Part shown: one piece after another, positions 34,232 through 42,680 of the stretch | Numbering within the stretch: position 1 is the first letter of the stretch | Layout: the number at the start of each line of letters is the position of its first letter | Origin: Croceimicrobium sp965656185 | GTDB taxonomy: Bacteria > Bacteroidota > Bacteroidia > Flavobacteriales > Schleiferiaceae | NCBI GenBank assembly: GCA_965656185.1 | Contig: CBFHJH010000010.1 | Span: forward strand, 40,168-104,167 | Direction: 5' to 3' | Length of the DNA: 64,000 nt | Position numbers and translations under genes: made by a program | Notes under the pieces: model-generated | Told to the model about the DNA's origin: nothing | The model's input: the letters and a program-made list of their open reading frames with translations, nothing else | Databases searched by the model: none

Positions 34232-34876
34232 ATGAAAATATATACTAAAACCGGAGATAAGGGAGAAACTTCCTTAGTGAGTGGCGAAAGGGTAGCCAAG
34301 GATCATCTCCGCATTGAAGCCTATGGCACGGTAGATGAATTAAATGCACAGCTGGGATTAATGCAAGATCAGGCCCAGAATAAAGATTTTGAAGCCCAAC
34401 TTAAGTCTGTTCAAAATATTTTATTTACCATAGGCTCCCATCTGGCGGCTACCAAGAAGAATAAACTTTCTTTACCGGAGCTTTCGGAAAGCGATATTGA
34501 AAGTTTAGAGCAAGCGNNNNNNNNNNNNNNNNNNNNNNNNNNNNNNNNNNNNNNNNNNNNNNNNNNNNNNNNNNNNNNNNNNNNNNNNNNNNNNNNNNNN
34601 NNNNNNNNNNNNNNNATGGACCGGATGAACGAGAGTTTAGAATCCTTGCGGAACTTTGTTTTGCCAGGAGGAGATACGGCTAGCTCGCAGGCCCATGTGG
34701 CTCGCACCGTTTGCCGCAGAGCCGAGCGAAGGGTGGTTTCCTTAATGGAAGTGGAGCAGATCGAAACCATCATCCTGCGCTATTTAAACCGACTTAGTGA
34801 TTTCCTTTTCACTTTGGCGCGATACTACACTTGGGCCCATAAGGGAAACGAAACCTTATGGAAACCAGCTAAGTGA
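34232..34876 (+). CDS. Cob(I)alamin adenosyltransferase, PduO type, interrupted by an N run
   Basis: Transfers the adenosyl group of ATP to cob(I)alamin to make coenzyme B12. 214 codons including 33 of N (34517-34615); without them 181 aa, the normal length. N-terminal MKIYTKTGDKGETSLVSG and LRIEAYGTVDELNAQLG, then, after the run, NFVLPGGDTASSQAHVARTVCRRAERRVV and LNRLSDFLFTLARYYTWAHKG, all diagnostic of the PduO family. LEQA just before the run and MDRMNESL just after it join without a gap, so the N run looks spurious. The ATG at 34232 shares its first bases with a minus-strand ATG at 34233. Confidence 0.9.
   Translation: MKIYTKTGDKGETSLVSGERVAKDHLRIEAYGTVDELNAQLGLMQDQAQNKDFEAQLKSVQNILFTIGSHLAATKKNKLSLPELSESDIESLEQAXXXXXXXXXXXXXXXXXXXXXXXXXXXXXXXXXMDRMNESLESLRNFVLPGGDTASSQAHVARTVCRRAERRVVSLMEVEQIETIILRYLNRLSDFLFTLARYYTWAHKGNETLWKPAK
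34517..34615. other. Run of 99 N inside the adenosyltransferase gene
   Basis: Ninety-nine undetermined bases. The flanking codons join in frame and give a family-typical LEQA-MDRMN join if all N are dropped; the protein then has the normal length. Confidence 0.95.
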
Positions 34877-34901
34877 CCTGAGGAGCAATTGTGAAAACTT
34901 G

Positions 34902-34931
34902 TTGCACAGGTGCATTAAAAATTTATTTTTG
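34902..34931 (+). promoter_or_regulatory. Promoter of the DUF2795 gene (TTG-N19-TATTTTTG)
   Basis: TTG at 34902-34904, a spacer of 19, then TATTTTTG at 34924-34931, a perfect match to TAnnTTTG. It lies 36 bases upstream of the ATG at 34968. This is the best promoter in the window. Confidence 0.65.
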
Positions 34932-34967
34932 CAAAAAATTAGACATTAATCTACTTAGATATAGCCT

Positions 34968-35192
34968 ATGTATTGGACTTTAGAATTAGCTAGCTATTTG
35001 AGCGATGCACCTTGGCCCGCTACCAAGGATGAGCTAATTGATTACTCAATTCGTACCGGTGCCCCCTTGGAGGTAGTAGAAAACCTACAGGCTATGGAAG
35101 AGGAAGAAGAAGAAGTGTATGAGTCAATAGAAGATATTTGGCCAGACTATCCTTCGGAAGAAGACTTCCTCTGGAACGAAGACGAATATTAA
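34968..35192 (+). CDS. Small acidic DUF2795-type protein
   Basis: 74 aa, very acidic at the C-terminal half (EEEEEEVYESIEDIWPDYPSEEDFLWNEDEY is split over two acidic blocks with conserved Trp). The N-terminal MYWTLELASYLSDAPWPATKD and YSIRTGAPLEVVENLQ are almost invariant in Flavobacteriia; I recognise the family (DUF2795) from that motif, function unknown. It is a short monocistronic gene: its own promoter lies 36 bases upstream and a strong terminator 5 bases downstream. High conservation and an independent transcription unit point to an important, perhaps regulatory, role. Confidence 0.85.
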   Translation: MYWTLELASYLSDAPWPATKDELIDYSIRTGAPLEVVENLQAMEEEEEEVYESIEDIWPDYPSEEDFLWNEDEY

Positions 35193-35196
35193 ATTA

Positions 35197-35220
35197 GGGC
35201 CCATCAGGGCCCTTTTCTTT
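35197..35220 (+). terminator. Rho-independent terminator of the DUF2795 gene
   Basis: GGGCCC (35197-35202), loop ATCA, GGGCCC (35207-35212), then TTTTCTTT. The 6-bp all-GC stem with a T tract is a classical terminator, placed five bases after the stop. Confidence 0.8.
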
Positions 35221-35222
35221 TC

Positions 35223-35750
35223 ATGAAATATACCGCACTACTCAGTGATCGCCTGCGTTTTGTTCCTTGGGACAAAAGTTTCGCTCCGGCATGGGAACCT
35301 TTTTTTAAGGATCCAAAGGCCCTGGCATTTTTGGCCTTTGACGCTGAGCTTAGCTCTCTCGAAAAAGCAGAGTTTTGGATCGATAAGCAGTTAGAACGAT
35401 ATCGAAAGAAGGAGTTTGGTCACTTAGCTTTATTCGATTGGCAGGCTGAGAAGTTAGTTGGATCTGCAGGAATCTTATTGCGAGAGATCGAAGGGGAGCA
35501 ATACCATGAAATCGCTTACTCCATACTGCCTCAGTTTTGGGGCAAGGGCTATGCCGGAGAAGCAGCCCGGACCCTGATCAAATTTGCTCAAAAGCATTTG
35601 GACGCGGATCAATTGGTTTCGATCATTGATCTCGAAAACCATCCTTCCATTCAAGTAGCCAAGAAAATTGGCTTTAAAGAACTGCGCACCATAGATTTCG
35701 AAGGGGAGCAGGTGTACTTATTTGGAGCAGACCTCAAGAAGGCTCATTAA
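35223..35750 (+). CDS. GNAT-family N-acetyltransferase, RimJ-like
   Basis: 175 aa. GNAT fold: first strands DRLRFVPWDKSFAPAW, middle GHLALFDWQAEKLVGSAGILL, then the acetyl-CoA loop QFWGKGYAGEAARTLIKFAQKHL (about 107-129) and a final LDLENHPSIQVAKKIGFKELRT. The [RQ]xxGxGYA pyrophosphate-binding loop is intact. The pattern after it (IDLENHPSIQVAKKIGF) is that of RimJ/RimL and YjcK-like enzymes that acetylate N-termini or small amines. The substrate is not identified. It starts a few bases after the terminator above, and its end overlaps the convergent kinase gene by 17 bases. Confidence 0.85.
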   Translation: MKYTALLSDRLRFVPWDKSFAPAWEPFFKDPKALAFLAFDAELSSLEKAEFWIDKQLERYRKKEFGHLALFDWQAEKLVGSAGILLREIEGEQYHEIAYSILPQFWGKGYAGEAARTLIKFAQKHLDADQLVSIIDLENHPSIQVAKKIGFKELRTIDFEGEQVYLFGADLKKAH

Positions 35751-37878
35751 GGACTTTCAAAACCTCCTCAAATAACTCATCTCTTTTAAAGGGTTTAGTG
35801 ATATAGCTATTAAAACCTCCCTGTTCTACCATTCTCCTTGTCTCGGGCATGGCATCTGCCGTAAGAGCTAAAATAGGAGTGCCGCTATTGGGGCAGTCTC
35901 GATTACTTCTAATTTCATGGGTAGCAACAAAACCGTTCTTGATCGGCATCTGTAGGTCCATGAAGATCACATCGAAATTTTGCGTGTTGCAGATCTCCAC
36001 TGCCGCTTGTCCGTTTTCCGCCAAGCTAATTTCGGTACCCCAACTCTTAAGTACTTGCTTAATTAGCATTTGGTTTACCTTATTGTCTTCAACTACCAGG
36101 GTGCGCAAGCCTTCGAGGTCCTTGCTATTTTCCAGGGTCGCTTTTAGCAGACTGCTTTTTGGTGCGCTTTTCGCTAAGCGGTATTCGATTTGAAACTTAA
36201 AGGTACTGCCCGCTCCCACCTTGCTTTCTACCGAAAGCTTGCCTCCATGCATTTCCACAAGGCTTTTGGTAATAGCCAAACCTAATCCGGTGCCGCCAAA
36301 ATTGCGAGTTGTATCGGTATAAGCTTGGGTAAAGCTTTCAAATATTTGATGCAGCTTTTCGGCTGAGATGCCAATCCCGGTATCTTGAACGATAAATTCT
36401 ATTTGATGCATTTCCCCTTTCTGCTCTAGAAGCTGCACCTTTAATTTCACGTATCCCTCTTGGGTGAACTTCATGGCATTGCTGATCAGATTGAGCAATA
36501 TCTGATTGAGACGGTAGGGATCGCCAATAACGTTAATGGGCAGTTTTTCATCCCATTCGCTTTCCAAAGCGATATTTTTATGCTCTGCTTTTAAGCGCCA
36601 AGTGTGCAGCAATTTGTCGATTACCGCGTGCAAGTTGAAGTTGATTTTCTCCAACTTTAACTTTTTAGCTTCGATCTTAGAGAAATCCAGAATATCATTG
36701 ATGATCACCAATAAGTTATCGGCAGAATATTGAATAAGCTCCAGATTGCTGCGGGTGGAATCACTGAGATCTTTGCGCTTTAAAAGGATTTCCGTAAGCC
36801 CTAATATGGCATTCATGGGGGTTCGGATCTCGTGGCTCATATTGGAGAGAAAATCCGATTTAATGGCCAGTGCTCTTTCGGCAGTTTGCTTGGCCTGAAT
36901 TAGATCTCGTTCGAAATTTTTCCTTTCAGTTATATCTAAAAGGGTTCCGGTAAGTACCTTTTTCTCATGATGTAGGTCCTCTTTTAAACTAGCGCGTAAA
37001 TTCATCCAGCGCTCGTCTTTAAGTTCTATTTCCAGACTTATTTCCCCACCGTGTTGGGTCAGTTGGTTTAGGACTTCTAAAAGCTTTTCTTCACTTTCAG
37101 GCTTAAGCAGATTACGAAGCTTTTTGAAACGAGGAGCTTTTTCCTCGGGCAAGCGCAAGAGTTTGTACATCTGAGGCGACCAATAAACCTCATGATTGCT
37201 CTCTAGCGAATATTCCCAAGAACCAAGTTTGGTAAGTTCTTGGGCTTGATTTAGGTTATTGCTGGCTAATCGCAGTTGTTCCTCAGCTAAATAGCGGCCA
37301 TGGATATCAGTAAGGGTCCCAGACGCCCCTAAAAGTCGGCCCTCCTCATCTAAGTCTAAGCTAACGATCGCCTCGGTCCAGCGAATTTGACCTGATTTGG
37401 TGATGTAGCGTAAATTATAGCGGCTGGTAGTTTCATTGCCGTTTACCAGCTCAGAGAGGTGATGCATGGAGAGCTCCTTGTCTTCCGGAAAAACCATAGA
37501 GGTAAAGGACTGGCCAATACTTTCTTCTACCTTATAGCCGGTTATGCGCTCCCAAGCTTGATTTAAGAAAGTCCAACAACCGTTTATATCGGTTTGAAAG
37601 ACCACTTCCTGAATATTGTTAACGATATGGCTCAGCTGTTTGCTAAGGGCTTCAGCTTCGGCTGAAATAGAGCTTACATTAGACTTTAGCTCTTGGTTGA
37701 CTTTAAAGAGTTCCTGAGAGCTAAGTTCGAGAATGTTCTCGGTGTGCCTAACGTCTTTATCGAAATCCTTATAAGCTTGATCTACCGCTCGAATAAAATC
37801 TTCGGGGAGTTCCTTATTTTCGGGCAGGTGTTTGCGAAGCTGCCTTCTTAATAAACGGTGCAGGTCTTTAGTTTCCAC
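35734..37878 (-). CDS. Hybrid histidine kinase with two PAS domains and a receiver
   Basis: 714 aa, no transmembrane helix, so cytoplasmic. N-terminal coiled coil (about 20-80), PAS1 (about 85-205), PAS2 with a PAC strand (about 210-325), HisKA with SNMSHEIRTPMNA (His349), HATPase (about 455-560) carrying NLISNAMKFTQEG and GGTGLGLAITKSL, and a C-terminal receiver (about 590-710) with VVEDNKVNQ and phospho-acceptor VIFMDLQMP (Asp641). The signal is presumably sensed by PAS or fed in by the FIST protein encoded just upstream, whose end it overlaps by 11 bases; both should share a transcript. Output through a phosphorelay must go to another protein, none being encoded here. Confidence 0.95.
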   Translation of the reverse strand: METKDLHRLLRRQLRKHLPENKELPEDFIRAVDQAYKDFDKDVRHTENILELSSQELFKVNQELKSNVSSISAEAEALSKQLSHIVNNIQEVVFQTDINGCWTFLNQAWERITGYKVEESIGQSFTSMVFPEDKELSMHHLSELVNGNETTSRYNLRYITKSGQIRWTEAIVSLDLDEEGRLLGASGTLTDIHGRYLAEEQLRLASNNLNQAQELTKLGSWEYSLESNHEVYWSPQMYKLLRLPEEKAPRFKKLRNLLKPESEEKLLEVLNQLTQHGGEISLEIELKDERWMNLRASLKEDLHHEKKVLTGTLLDITERKNFERDLIQAKQTAERALAIKSDFLSNMSHEIRTPMNAILGLTEILLKRKDLSDSTRSNLELIQYSADNLLVIINDILDFSKIEAKKLKLEKINFNLHAVIDKLLHTWRLKAEHKNIALESEWDEKLPINVIGDPYRLNQILLNLISNAMKFTQEGYVKLKVQLLEQKGEMHQIEFIVQDTGIGISAEKLHQIFESFTQAYTDTTRNFGGTGLGLAITKSLVEMHGGKLSVESKVGAGSTFKFQIEYRLAKSAPKSSLLKATLENSKDLEGLRTLVVEDNKVNQMLIKQVLKSWGTEISLAENGQAAVEICNTQNFDVIFMDLQMPIKNGFVATHEIRSNRDCPNSGTPILALTADAMPETRRMVEQGGFNSYITKPFKRDELFEEVLKVLNEPS

Positions 37879-38989
37879 TTTCGCTAAAACTGGTTATGGT
37901 CATTGTTTGGTTGTGAAGCTCACATTCGGCTCCCTCCTTAAAAGGAGCAATTTCGCCGTAGGAGTAAAAGCCAGTAATGGTACAATCCTTTCCGAAAACC
38001 TCTTGTACGGCCTCCACTTCTTCCTCAACCATTTGCTTGAGCACTAATTTACGACCTACGCAGCTAATGCAGAGGGCAAATTCTACATTTTCTTGCTGAG
38101 CTAGGTCAGCAGCCTCCTCTGCTCCGTTGATCAATCGATCCACATTCGCTTTCATTAGTCTTACATAGGAGCCTTCCGGGATATCGCCCGCAAAGGTCAG
38201 GCTTTGCTCTGCTTCATTAACCCCTAAAATGGTTCTAACCAAAGGTGTTTTTTTTATTTCAGAACGCATACTTAAAGGGAAAAGAAGACCGGAAGAGGGA
38301 AGTTCTTCGGCCGCTGGCCCAAGGAAACTTTTGTATAGTTTTAAAGCAGGGGTACTATCTAATTCGTGTACCACATTATTTGTGCTGCGCGTCACGAGCC
38401 GTTCTATGCCGAAAGAATCCCAACCTCCCATAGATCCGTAATTAACTTGAATGTCGCCGTAAAAGCCGATCGCTAAAACTTTGTTAGAGACTACTTTTGC
38501 TTCATTATCGAGGAGGAAGGTCTTTTCGAAATGTGGTCCGTCTGCTGCCAAGCCTCCGGTCAAGCTTACTTTTTTAGGTAATGATTCACGTAGTCCTTTC
38601 ACCAATTGAGTGCCATTGATATTGAGTCCGTCGGATAAGACCAAACAGTGCTTAAGATTATCCGTTGGAAGGCTTCGGGCGAGCTCTTGCCCCACACTTA
38701 GGCTCTCCTGGTCGGAAGCTATAAGCCTATCTTGGTAAATAACCTTGGAGCGCTCGAATTTCAGGAAATTCAGGACCAAACTATCATCGTTAACCCTGCC
38801 GCCCGCAATTTCCCCTGCGGTAGTGCAGCCTGCCATAATGGCTTGAGAATTTTTTAGGCGTATTTCTTGAATAAAAGGAGCTTGTAAATGGGCATGAGCA
38901 CCTAAGATCAAGATGAGATCTGCTTGAAACGGAAGGCCGGGAAGCTGGAAAGACGAAGGGTCTTTCACCGTTAATTGGTGTATTTGCAT
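37868..38989 (-). CDS. FIST-domain sensory protein
   Basis: 373 aa. FIST_N (about 30-215) and FIST_C (about 225-360), the last with FYSYGEIAPFKEGAECELHNQTMTI, a signature of the family. FIST proteins bind small ligands, amino acids being proposed, and are usually found with histidine kinases or diguanylate cyclases. Here the hybrid kinase begins inside the last 11 bases, so the pair is a sensory module: the FIST protein would supply input. No signal peptide; cytoplasmic. The divergent neighbour is secA. Confidence 0.9.
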   Translation of the reverse strand: MQIHQLTVKDPSSFQLPGLPFQADLILILGAHAHLQAPFIQEIRLKNSQAIMAGCTTAGEIAGGRVNDDSLVLNFLKFERSKVIYQDRLIASDQESLSVGQELARSLPTDNLKHCLVLSDGLNINGTQLVKGLRESLPKKVSLTGGLAADGPHFEKTFLLDNEAKVVSNKVLAIGFYGDIQVNYGSMGGWDSFGIERLVTRSTNNVVHELDSTPALKLYKSFLGPAAEELPSSGLLFPLSMRSEIKKTPLVRTILGVNEAEQSLTFAGDIPEGSYVRLMKANVDRLINGAEEAADLAQQENVEFALCISCVGRKLVLKQMVEEEVEAVQEVFGKDCTITGFYSYGEIAPFKEGAECELHNQTMTITSFSESGN

Positions 38990-39080
38990 AGTGGGTGTTT
39001 CTGTGAAATTACAAATTAATCTTCAGATTTACAGAAATTTAGATAAGCTCTCTTTTTGTAGAAAAATGCCCTTGCCTTTT

Positions 39081-39093
39081 GTTTAACTTTGCC
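39081..39093 (+). promoter_or_regulatory. Candidate -7 box of secA (GTTTAACTTTGCC)
   Basis: Contains TAACTTTG (39084-39091), a full match to TAnnTTTG, 32 bases before the ATG. The same 13-mer recurs upstream of the aminotransferase gene. The -33 element is not clear. Confidence 0.45.
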
Positions 39094-39123
39094 CTTCTTC
39101 AATAAGAGCGAAAAAGAAAAATA

Positions 39124-42100
39124 ATGCTGGGAAACATTCTCACTAAGATATTCGGATCGAAGAGCGAGCGCGACATGAAAGCGCTAATGCCGGTGGTGGA
39201 AGCTGTAAACGCGGAGTATGAAAAACTAAATGGTCTCAGTGACGACCAACTGCGTAAGAAAACAGCGGAGTTCCAGGCCAAGATCAAGGACTACATTCAG
39301 AGCGAACAAGATGAACTGGAGCGGCTGAAGGCATCTTTGGAAACTGAAAACGATATTGAAAAGAAAGAAGAGCTTTACGAATCGATCGATAAGATCGAGG
39401 CGAGTCTTACTGATAAGATCGAAGAGGTTTTAGAGGAGATCAAGACCGAAGCTTTTGCCGTAGTAAAGGAAACGGCGCGTCGTTGGAAGGAAAATGGNNN
39501 NNNNNNNNNNNNNNNNNNNNNNNNNNNNNNNNNNNNNNNNNNNNNNNNNNNNNNNNNNNNNNNNNNNNNNNNNNNNNNNNNNNNNNNNNNNNNNNGTCAG
39601 TTGGTGGTTGAAGCCACTGAGATGGACCGCAAATTAGCGCAGACCTCAGATGCCGTGGAGATCGATGGAGACCAGGCAATTTGGTCGAACAGTTGGACCG
39701 CCGCTGGAGCAGAGATCGTTTGGGAAATGTTGCATTACGACGTTCAGTTAATCGGAGGCTCCGTATTGCATAAAGGTTCCATTGCCGAGATGGCTACCGG
39801 TGAGGGTAAAACTTTGGTTTCTACCCTACCAGTTTATCTTAATGCCTTGCCCGGTCGCGGGGTGCATGTGGTTACCGTGAATGATTATCTAGCCCGTCGT
39901 GACTCCGAATGGATGGGGCCCTTGTATGAATTTCATGGTTTAGCGGTAGATTGCATCGACCGCCACCGTCCTAATTCTGAAGAACGGCGAACCGCATATC
40001 GCGCCGATATTACCTACGGAACCAATAATGAATTCGGCTTCGACTACCTACGTGATAATATGGCAGCTAGTCCGGAGGACTTAGTACAGCGCCCACATAA
40101 TTACGCGATCGTTGATGAGGTTGACTCGGTATTGATCGACGAAGCGCGAACTCCATTGATCATTTCGGGTCCAACGCCCCAAGGCGATCGCCAAGAGTTT
40201 AACGAGTTGAAGCCCCATGTGGTAAAACTGGTTAATGCTCAGAAGGCTTTTGCTACCAAAGAGCTCAAGGAAGCACGTGAGCTCATTAATTCTGGCGAGA
40301 AGGATCAAAAAGATGAAGGAGCTCAAAAGCTCTTACGCGTTTACCGCGGTATGCCCAAGAACAAGACCTTGATCAAGTTCTTAAGTGAGGAAGGAATGAA
40401 AACGCTTTTGCAGAAGACCGAGAACTTCTTCATGCAAGAGCAGAATAAGAATATGCATATCATCGATGATGAGCTTTATTTTACCATCGATGAAAAGAAC
40501 AATCAAATCGATCTTACCGATAAGGGTATCGAATTGATTTCGGGCGATACCGATAAGAACTTCTTTATCCTTGAGGATATCAGTACCCAGCTTTCCTCGC
40601 TCGAAAAAGAGGAGCTAGGCGCCGAAGATAAAGCGGCTCGCAAAGAGGAGATCATGCGTGATTTCTCGATCAAGAGCGAGCGAATTCACACCATGAATCA
40701 GTTGTTAAAGGCTTATACCTTGTTTGAAAAAGACAATGAGTATGTGGTGATGGAAAACAAGGTTAAGATCGTAGATGAGCAAACAGGTCGTATCATGGAG
40801 GGCCGTCGTTACTCCGACGGATTGCACCAAGCGATCGAGGCCAAAGAAAACGTTAAGATCGAGGCCGCTACCCAAACCTATGCGACCGTAACCCTGCAGA
40901 ATTATTTCCGGATGTACAATAAGCTGAGCGGTATGACCGGTACAGCAGAGACGGAAGCGGAAGAACTCTGGGATATCTATAAGCTGGAGGTAACGGTAAT
41001 ACCGACCAATAAGCCTATCGTACGTGACGACCGAGAAGATTTGGTTTATCGTACTAAGCGTGAGAAATTCAACGCTATTATTGATGAGATCAGTAAATTG
41101 GTAGAGCAAGGCCGTCCAGTTTTGGTGGGTACTACTAATGTGGAGATCTCGGAAGTCTTAAGTAGGGCCTTAAAGCTGCGTAAGGTGCAGCACAATGTCT
41201 TGAATGCGAAGCTGCATCAAAAGGAATCGGAGATCGTAGCCGAAGCAGGTCAGCCGGGCAGGGTAACCATCGCTACTAACATGGCCGGTCGGGGTACCGA
41301 CATTAAGCTTAGTCCCGAGGCTAAAGCTGCAGGTGGGTTGGCGATCATCGGTTCGGAGCGCCACGACTCGCGCCGGGTAGACCGCCAGCTTCGTGGTCGT
41401 GCCGGTCGTCAAGGGGATCCCGGTAGCTCACAATTCTTCGTTTCCTTAGAAGACGACTTAATGCGTCTATTCAACTCTGAAAGGGTGGCTAAAATTATGG
41501 ACCGCATGGGGCTGGAAGAAGGTGAGGTTATCCAGCATAGTATGGTAACCAAGAGTATAGAGCGCGCCCAGAAGAAAGTAGAGGAAAACAACTTTGGTAT
41601 TCGTAAACGCTTGCTGGAGTACGATGATGTAATGAACTCTCAAAGGGAGGTAATTTACCGTCGTCGCCGTCACGCTTTATTTGGTGAGCGGATGCAGGTA
41701 GATATCGCCAATATGTTCTACGAAACCGTAGAGGCGATAGTGGCCGAAACCTTACCGGTAAAAGACTATGAAGGATTTGGCTTAGAGTTATTACGCGTCT
41801 TTAGTATGGAAGCGCCGGTAGATCAGGCCACCTTTGACAAGGCCAGTCACGAAGATCTAGTGATTCGTTTGCACGAAGCAGTGCTTCAGGCTTACACCAA
41901 TAAGAATGAACGCATCGCACAAATGGCGATGCCCGTGGTCAAGAACGTTTTCGAAAACCAGAGCAATCAGTACAAGAATATCGTTATTCCATTTACCGAT
42001 GGTAGTAAAACCATGCAGATCGTAACCAATTTGGAAAAAGCGGTAGACAGCGAAGGCCGTCAACTGATCCGTGATTTCGAAAAGTCGGTTACCTTGGCTA

Positions 42101-42567
42101 CTATCGATGACCGTTGGAAGGAGCATTTGCGTGAAATGGATGACCTTCGTCAGAGCGTGGGCACTGCTCAATACGAGCAAAAAGACCCCTTATTGATCTA
42201 CAAATTCGAAGCATTCGAGCTCTTTAAAGCAATGGTAGATCGCATGAACCGTGAGATCGCCAGCTTCTTATTCAAAGGTCAGTTACCTAGTCAGGACTCC
42301 GGTCAAGTACAGCAAGCACGTGCACCGCAGCGCAGTGCTTATGAGGGAATGCAAGCCTCTCACCCACAGAGCGATGCTTCTGGTGGTGGCGCAGCAGGTG
42401 AGGGTCGACCTCAGGCACCCAAAAGAAAGCCGGTGATTAGTGAAAAGAAGCATGGACGTAATGATCACGTTACCGTTCAAAACTTAAGCACCGGAGAAAA
42501 GAAAGAGATGAAATACAAGAAGGCAGAGCCCTTAGTTTCGGGCGGCCAGTGGATCATAGTCGACTAA
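39124..42567 (+). CDS. secA: Preprotein translocase ATPase SecA, interrupted by an N run
   Basis: Drives Sec-dependent export. 1147 codons, of which 33-34 belong to an N run (39498-39595); without them about 1114 aa, normal for Bacteroidota. Walker A MATGEGKTLVS (about 220), Walker B-type IVDEVDSVLIDEARTPL, GTNNEFGFDYLRDNM, TNMAGRGTDIKL and RQLRGRAGRQGDPGSSQFFVS. The end, RNDHVTVQNLSTGEKKEMKYK then GGQWIIVD, replaces the CxCxSGxxxxxC zinc motif, so SecB cannot dock by the usual zinc site. A candidate -7 box lies upstream and a strong terminator downstream: a monocistronic unit. ENG before the run and QLVVEATEMDR after it join without a gap in the family alignment. Confidence 0.96.
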   Translation: MLGNILTKIFGSKSERDMKALMPVVEAVNAEYEKLNGLSDDQLRKKTAEFQAKIKDYIQSEQDELERLKASLETENDIEKKEELYESIDKIEASLTDKIEEVLEEIKTEAFAVVKETARRWKENXXXXXXXXXXXXXXXXXXXXXXXXXXXXXXXXXXQLVVEATEMDRKLAQTSDAVEIDGDQAIWSNSWTAAGAEIVWEMLHYDVQLIGGSVLHKGSIAEMATGEGKTLVSTLPVYLNALPGRGVHVVTVNDYLARRDSEWMGPLYEFHGLAVDCIDRHRPNSEERRTAYRADITYGTNNEFGFDYLRDNMAASPEDLVQRPHNYAIVDEVDSVLIDEARTPLIISGPTPQGDRQEFNELKPHVVKLVNAQKAFATKELKEARELINSGEKDQKDEGAQKLLRVYRGMPKNKTLIKFLSEEGMKTLLQKTENFFMQEQNKNMHIIDDELYFTIDEKNNQIDLTDKGIELISGDTDKNFFILEDISTQLSSLEKEELGAEDKAARKEEIMRDFSIKSERIHTMNQLLKAYTLFEKDNEYVVMENKVKIVDEQTGRIMEGRRYSDGLHQAIEAKENVKIEAATQTYATVTLQNYFRMYNKLSGMTGTAETEAEELWDIYKLEVTVIPTNKPIVRDDREDLVYRTKREKFNAIIDEISKLVEQGRPVLVGTTNVEISEVLSRALKLRKVQHNVLNAKLHQKESEIVAEAGQPGRVTIATNMAGRGTDIKLSPEAKAAGGLAIIGSERHDSRRVDRQLRGRAGRQGDPGSSQFFVSLEDDLMRLFNSERVAKIMDRMGLEEGEVIQHSMVTKSIERAQKKVEENNFGIRKRLLEYDDVMNSQREVIYRRRRHALFGERMQVDIANMFYETVEAIVAETLPVKDYEGFGLELLRVFSMEAPVDQATFDKASHEDLVIRLHEAVLQAYTNKNERIAQMAMPVVKNVFENQSNQYKNIVIPFTDGSKTMQIVTNLEKAVDSEGRQLIRDFEKSVTLATIDDRWKEHLREMDDLRQSVGTAQYEQKDPLLIYKFEAFELFKAMVDRMNREIASFLFKGQLPSQDSGQVQQARAPQRSAYEGMQASHPQSDASGGGAAGEGRPQAPKRKPVISEKKHGRNDHVTVQNLSTGEKKEMKYKKAEPLVSGGQWIIVD
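39498..39595. other. Run of 98 N inside secA
   Basis: Ninety-eight N. The flanks share one base (G): dropping the N and that base gives aat-ggt-cag (NGQ) in frame, so exactly 99 nt look surplus. The run falls in a conserved region of SecA that ordinarily has no insertion. Confidence 0.95.
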
Positions 42568-42590
42568 AATGTTAAAATTCAGATATTTAT

Positions 42591-42622
42591 GAAGCCCTCC
42601 CCCACGGAGGGCTTCTTTTTTT
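42591..42622 (+). terminator. Rho-independent terminator of secA
   Basis: GAAGCCCTCC (42591-42600), loop CCCAC, GGAGGGCTTC (42606-42615), then seven T. Perfect 10-bp stem with a T tract. Confidence 0.9.
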
Positions 42623-42680
42623 CGTTAGTTTTAGGCAACCACCTGTGTAGCTTCTAGTCTAATAATTAAAGCCCTCTGGA

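Noticed and set aside
34165..34299. Long N-terminal extension of the ArsC-like protein
   Set aside because: It would run through the start of the adenosyltransferase gene and adds no family sequence; alignment to ArsC begins near the TTG at 34164.
34517..34615. N run as a mobile element or intein-like insert
   Set aside because: Three runs have the same effective length and sit in different genes at family-gapless points, which fits an assembly gap convention better than insertions; no flanking duplication beyond one base.
41409..41591. Minus-strand open frames inside secA (also 40705-41109, 41857-42180)
   Set aside because: They mirror a highly conserved coding gene, have no start context or family motif, and arise from codon bias on the sense strand.
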